A DNA stretch of 64,000 nucleotides from Bisporella sp. PMI_857 (Eukaryota > Ascomycota > Leotiomycetes > Helotiales > Helotiaceae). The notes below the pieces were generated by a model. That model was given only the letters and a program-made list of their open reading frames with translations. It was not told the DNA's origin and made no database searches. The translations under genes were made by a program, and so were the position numbers. Below are positions 59,494-64,000 of this stretch, in pieces (the stretch's first letter is position 1; each line of letters opens with the position of its first letter). Where the stretch lies: assembly GCA_021307315.1 (NCBI GenBank), contig JAJSPD010000056.1, positions 62,001-126,000 of the forward strand. Direction: 5' to 3'.

Positions 59494-61671
59494 TTATTCT
59501 TCATTTTCTGTTGCTGCCTCAATCGCCCGGCGTTGGAGGGCATTCATATGACGACTCATGTTCCTGTCCACGTTTGCGCTCGTCTGTTGCGCGACGCTAT
59601 CTATATCAGTCATGAGTCTGTCACATTTGTTGATAAACTCCTGGCTTTTAATTTGCCATTCAGAATCGGTCATGGTGGAGAGAATCTCCATTTCATTAAT
59701 AGCTGGCCGAATATAATCTGTTGAGACGGTGATATATGCCGTTGAAATGTCTGCAATTGCGGAGAAGCGGCCCTGCATTTGAAGAGCCGTCGACATCATT
59801 TTCTAACCACGCGGACTCTTCATCAGTTTCATGTACATTTATACAAAATATCGAACTCAGGGTCATGACCCACCTCCTTACTCCTGCGACTGATGTTTAT
59901 GGCCTCAATCTCTTCCGGGTTGGAGCCCTCTGTAATACCATTCACAATTGGCCGAAGGAAAGCCTCAAGGTTTTCGTCGACATTATGGTCAATGTCTCCC
60001 AGAATACTCTTGAAGAAGTCAACCAAGGGCTCAATTTGCTCCTTCAGCCTGCTAAGGTTCTTGGTAGAGTTATCTAGAATAGCCATAATGCCTTCCTAAA
60101 GGTATGTTAACAAGAGAAGTAGTTGTTGGAGAAGGGTTGAGGCTCGCCAGTTCGATTTCTTTGTTACTTAGAAGCTCTAACTCGCCCTTGGCTTTTTCCA
60201 AGTTGGTCTTGGCTTCTGCAAGTTGGTAATTGCTATTACAGAGTTCGTTCTGTGCAGCGTTTAATGCAAGACCATTTTTCTCCTCGACGTCGCGAGCAAA
60301 CTTGAGGCGTTCTGCCGCAAGGTTACGCTGGCGTTCTCGCCGTTCCCTGGCTTGCCGTAATGCTTCATCTTGCATCTTCTGCACGCGAACGAGATGAGCT
60401 CTGCGATTTGCTTCATCTTCCTCTTCGTGCTCCTTGGACTTACCAACAATGGCATCCTTGATGTCCCAAATCAGTCCTCGTTCTAGACATCAAGTTGTTA
60501 GCTAGATGGCTCACGCTTCTTGTAGCGGAGACATGAATCTGACCTTTGGCTGGAGGTGGTGTCATTGGGATCGAGCGCTGCACTCTCTCAATCTCCTCCA
60601 ATACAGATGGCTCAAGGATGAGTGGTGCACGCCGAAGCCAGTCGACCTCTGCCTGGGCCCTGTCGACATCTTGCTCAGCGGCATAGAGCTTCTTCTGAAG
60701 CACCTTGATACTTTCTTCGAGAGCTAGTTTCTCTTCTCTATATTTGACTGCATCTAGTGCCGCATCACTTTTTTTTGTAACGGTAACATCCTTCTCCTTG
60801 ACGATGTCGCCTGGATGTTGAAGGTGATTAGTAGATTTCTGATGTTTCTTAACTGTGAAGGCAGTTAACACACTTACCCCTCTTAGACAATGAAGTTTTT
60901 TTCAAGTGAATGATAACGAGGTACCAATATTCAAATTTCGCGGTTATTGCTGTGGCGCTTGCAAGGCATTTCTTCGCCGTTTTCTTCAAAGCCTCGATCT
61001 CTGGCTTCAAATTGTATTTTGCATCCTCTGGATCCTCAAGTAGGTCAATGATGTAGCCCATGCTCCCGTTCTCGGCAATCATGCTCCGAGCTGTAGCTCG
61101 AATAGTGCTCATTCCATGTTGAGCATCGAGAAAGGCGAGCCGACCAACATCACTGCAATGTTGCAGGTTCGTATGGAAGTACTTTGACCTGTACATCAAA
61201 TTCAGACCACAGGTCAGCCTTCTAAACACAGGATATATATGGCCAAAGTCTAAAATGGTGGAATGCTTACGGCAAGCTACCCACGATGGTGGTATCATCC
61301 ATACCTTTAACTTCCTGGCTATCAATCTCAAGCCCGGCAGCAGCTTCTTTGTCTGCTGCTTTCAGCAGGATTGCCATTGTGGAAATCGCGGATGGAGCAG
61401 TCGCCAATGGAGATGCCCAGTTTGTATTGGCAATGACATTATTGTTCTTCACTCTTTGGAGAGCAATATTGCACGCCTTTTGAAGGCTCAGGGCATATGA
61501 TGTCTTTTTGTCGTGGTTTTCGGGTCTGCGGTTTGCTTGGGATGCAGCAGCTGCAGATGGTCCATCTTCGCCATTAGGATGTGCATTGCCGCTATCACCG
61601 AATTCGTAGCATGGAAGATCAGAGTCGGCGCCAGATTGTACGGTGTTAGTACCTTTCTCCATGTCGTGCAA
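59494..61671 (-). CDS. Long helical coiled-coil protein, divergent partner of 62454-63914
   Basis: Six exons on the minus strand (61671-61271, 61188-60878, 60810-60544, 60482-60112, 60059-59874, 59802-59494) join in frame to 614 residues. The N-terminal 80 residues are polar and Ala-rich, perhaps flexible. The remainder is almost entirely amphipathic helix. One long coiled coil is rich in Lys, Glu, Leu and Arg (for example YREEKLALEESIKVLQKK and ERRERQRNLAAERLKFARD). Later helices include TKNLSRLKEQIEPLVDFF-like and DYIRPAINEMEILSTM. No signal peptide or strong membrane hairpin is seen. It recalls the elongated helical subunits of bacterial multi-component alpha-pore proteins, but could be a cytoskeletal or scaffold protein. 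The 60112/60059 intron has a GTTAAC donor and is the weakest junction. Confidence 0.7.
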
Positions 61672-62453
61672 TGAAATTTGTTAATTCGGTTTCAGGAATA
61701 ATGGTTGAAGATAGCTCCAGAGTTAGGATGCAATGGTATAGAGATATCCGGACATAATCGCATAGAGCATATTCCAATTTTGGCTGGAGGGCGGCATCGC
61801 GGGGCTTCAGTCGCAACACTCCTTCGTATAACCGATGTGCATAGAGACATTTCCTAAAAACACCTAATAGCTTAGCCCCCACAATCCCAAATCAGAACGC
61901 TTCTATTGGTTTCTTGGCTCAGCCGCATGCTAGCCCTCGTCATGGCAGTCAACCATCATCAAGGTCATTCGATAAAACACTGCACGATGAGGCTGAGTCG
62001 TGGCCAATTAACGTGCTGGTGGTCAGTCCTCAGAGAATTTGTGCAGAGTCACGACAGAGACGTTCTATTGGGCTCTCCCACTCATTATACTTTCCTCTGA
62101 ATGTCTTGTCAGCCTTTCCAATGTCGTCAGAGCGCCATGGCTGTGATAGAATATCAGATGAGCCTCGAATCAACCAGTCATACTTCATGTTCTGGAGTCA
62201 TCGGACCATTTGCTCTCAGACCCCTCATGTAGTACGGCATCTCGAGCACACCCTCAAGTTCTGAGAAGCTGAATGAATTGAGAGTGCATGCTGGTGGATG
62301 TCCTTTGGAAATTGGAAAGGGTTTATGAATTTTGATCCAGTGTACTTGCAACTTCAGCCTCGGTGGGTAGTATTTGTTCGTGACGCATTAACTTACCTAT
62401 TCCTGATATATATCTTTTGTGAGGCTTCACTACTCTTCTGAGGTCCAAGAACT
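61672..62453. promoter_or_regulatory. Divergent intergenic region shared by two helical-protein genes
   Basis: The two ATGs (61671 minus and 62454 plus) face away from each other across 782 bases, so they probably share a control region. Short frames inside are not convincing. A TATA-like TATATATC lies at about 62406-62413, some 45 bases before the plus-strand ATG. No other operator could be named. Confidence 0.5.
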
Positions 62454-63914
62454 ATGGAAGAAATCACCGGCGAAGTCAGTAAAATTGAGAACGGGTTACA
62501 CTCGTCACGTTATCAACTGCAGACCTTGGAAACGAGTGCCAAAGGGTCGATCAGCTCAGAAGTTGACGGGCTCCGGTCGTCCCTCAAGAATGGTGACAGC
62601 CGAGCAGAGTATGTCACGGATCAAATGCGATCATTCTTTTCGCAGATCCAGTATATCAACGATGTCTCGACCGTGGTCGATATAAAGCCGCAGATGCTCT
62701 GGCTCCACGAGAACCTCCAAGTAATTGTTAGCGACCTCGATGCAGCGAAAGCCAAAGCAGATAGTTCCATCAAATGCACCGAGAAATACAGTTATGAAGT
62801 CATGGATGTTGGAGAAGAAGTCACTTCTAACAGTAACAAGCTCACGGAGTACCATGATAAGGTAGCAAAACTAGAAGAACAAGCTAAGTCGTCGTTGAGT
62901 TCCAGCGAGATCATGCTTGAGTACACTCAGTCTCAAATTGAGCGTAAAGAGCGGGAAATCAAGGAGAAGATGGCGGAAGCGGTATCAAAGCGACGACGCA
63001 AAACACAATTGGAGACCGATCTTGAGAATAAACGTCAACAAGTTGCGCACTCAGAGCGTGAGCGGAAGGATAGGAAGGAGCAGGCGATTGTAGGGGTAGT
63101 AAGCTGCAAGGATTCCTCTAGCTTAGTACATTCTACTAACACTATGAAGGGTTTAGGGGTTTTCGGTATCATTGCAGCCCCATTTACAGGTGGTGCCTCC
63201 CTCGCACTTACCGTTGGTGGAGGAGGACTTGCTGGGTATGCCATCTCTATCTATCCTATTTGAATGAGCTAATGGCTTAATTGTTGCAGATACAAAGCGA
63301 ATCGAATGGATGACTTTCAGAATGAAGCCAATTCATACCGTCAATCCATTAATTCCCTAATTACGGAGATCAGTCAGAATGTCCAAGCCGTAGCGAGTCT
63401 TGAGCGCGAGAAAACGAGGCTGCAGTCTCTTGTCTCCCAATATCAATCCGAAGTTTCCAAAAGGAAATCAGAACATCAGGTCTATCAGGTTAAAATCGAA
63501 CAGGCAGACCGAGTGAAAGGCGAGATCACTATACTCAGAAGTCACGCCACGTCGACAAAGAAAAACGTCACACAAGCACTCCCCGAACTTCACAAAATCA
63601 AGCAGAATCTTGAGCAGTGCAGCACATTAGTAAAGGAAAGATCCCTTGACGTTTCAACTTCAAGTGGCTTGATGGACCGCTTCCTACCTATCCTACCAGT
63701 AATAGGCGTGAGCATCAAAAGGTACCAAGATTTCAACAAGCAGAAGCTGCTCATGCAGCAAGCTTTGGAGACTCTGGATCAGATTCATACTGAGGTACCC
63801 AAGTTGTTACCTAGTACTGGAGATGTCAAATTTTTAGACATCAAGCCTTGGAACTCTGAAATTGTTTCTGTTATTGACGTAGGAGCACCGATTCCTGATG
63901 TATGCTATTATTAG
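62454..63914 (+). CDS. Coiled-coil protein with central hydrophobic hairpin (alpha-pore-forming-like)
   Basis: Two exons, 62454-63235 and 63290-63914, give 468 residues. Residues 1-225 and 265-468 are long heptad-type helices rich in Glu, Lys, Gln and Ser. Between them, residues about 232-261 form a Gly/Ala-rich hydrophobic stretch (GVFGIIAAPF then SLALTVGGGG), with the intron near its end. A further hydrophobic turn (LPILPVIGVSI) is near residue 395. Two coiled-coil arms around a glycine-rich hydrophobic head are the hallmark of ClyA/HBL/XaxA-type alpha-helical pore formers, where the head inserts in membranes. There is no N-terminal signal peptide. Alternatives are a membrane-anchored tether or an SMC-like coiled coil; I rank these lower for the SMC option because no ATPase is present. 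Family membership is inference from architecture alone. Confidence 0.75.
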
Positions 63915-64000
63915 AGCAGTAATTTACAAAAAACTGCTGCTATAAAAAATTTCTAGTTACAATTCCCGATCGTTTTCAATAGTAGGACCCTCTCGCAGGA
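63915..64000. other. Window end, 3' flank
   Basis: A/T-rich 3' flank of the preceding gene; the window stops here. Confidence 0.6.

Noticed and set aside
60070..60120. A 16-base GT...AG segment that would restore the frame in the helical-protein gene
   Set aside because: Too short for a spliceosomal intron; the 52-base alternative (60060-60111) restores the frame equally well.
61646..61882. Minus-strand frame upstream of the 614-residue helical protein
   Set aside because: It overlaps the ATG region in a different frame and no splice joins it in frame with the helical protein.

Overview
The window looks like a chromosomal segment of a filamentous ascomycete (Pezizomycotina). Genes carry many short GT..AG introns of about 50-170 bases with internal branch-like CTNA motifs. 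The families present are typical of moulds: HET domain, Zn2Cys6 regulator with fungal-specific domain, CYP52-like P450, fungal delta-8 sphingolipid desaturase, DAL5-type MFS, type B carboxylesterase and AIF/AMID-like oxidoreductase. I cannot name the species. There are no prokaryotic operons, rRNA genes or CRISPR arrays, and I did not identify a tRNA.

Layout. 1-5.8 kb: an APH-fold kinase-like gene, a 301-bp inverted-repeat element and one copy of a dispersed 0.3-kb repeat. 5.8-13.4 kb: a delta-8 sphingolipid desaturase, a broken sterol-glucosyltransferase-like gene, a 1.7-kb inverted-repeat element and the second repeat copy. 13.4-20.6 kb: a membrane protein on the minus strand and a wrecked HET-domain gene, with two copies of a roughly 105-bp hairpin-bearing repeat. 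21-31 kb: a protein-kinase gene and a CorA-like transporter (convergent), then a ten-exon amino-acid permease. 33.6-40.5 kb: a DAL5-like MFS transporter, a broken Q/P-rich gene, a broken dynamin-like gene and a 538-bp inverted-repeat element. 41-47.4 kb: a secreted carboxylesterase, a broken CYP52-like P450 and an intact AIF/AMID-like oxidoreductase. 47.4-57.5 kb: a gene-poor stretch, a broken S15/CocE-type peptidase, then an intact Zn2Cys6 regulator followed by an FAD monooxygenase. 59.5-63.9 kb: two divergent genes for long helical coiled-coil proteins.

The overall picture is an accessory, repeat-rich region. Ten or eleven genes look intact, because every exon junction that I placed keeps the frame. 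At least five recognisable genes (sterol glucosyltransferase, HET, dynamin, P450, S15 peptidase), plus a Q/P-rich one, are broken. Many of the lesions are C-to-T or G-to-A changes, as expected from repeat-induced point mutation, but I could not compute RIP indices.

The most interesting locus is 59.5-63.9 kb. One protein has two long coiled-coil arms around a Gly/Ala-rich hydrophobic hairpin, and its divergent partner is helical without an obvious hairpin. This is the layout of bacterial two- or three-component alpha-helical pore-forming proteins. That assignment is inference from architecture only.
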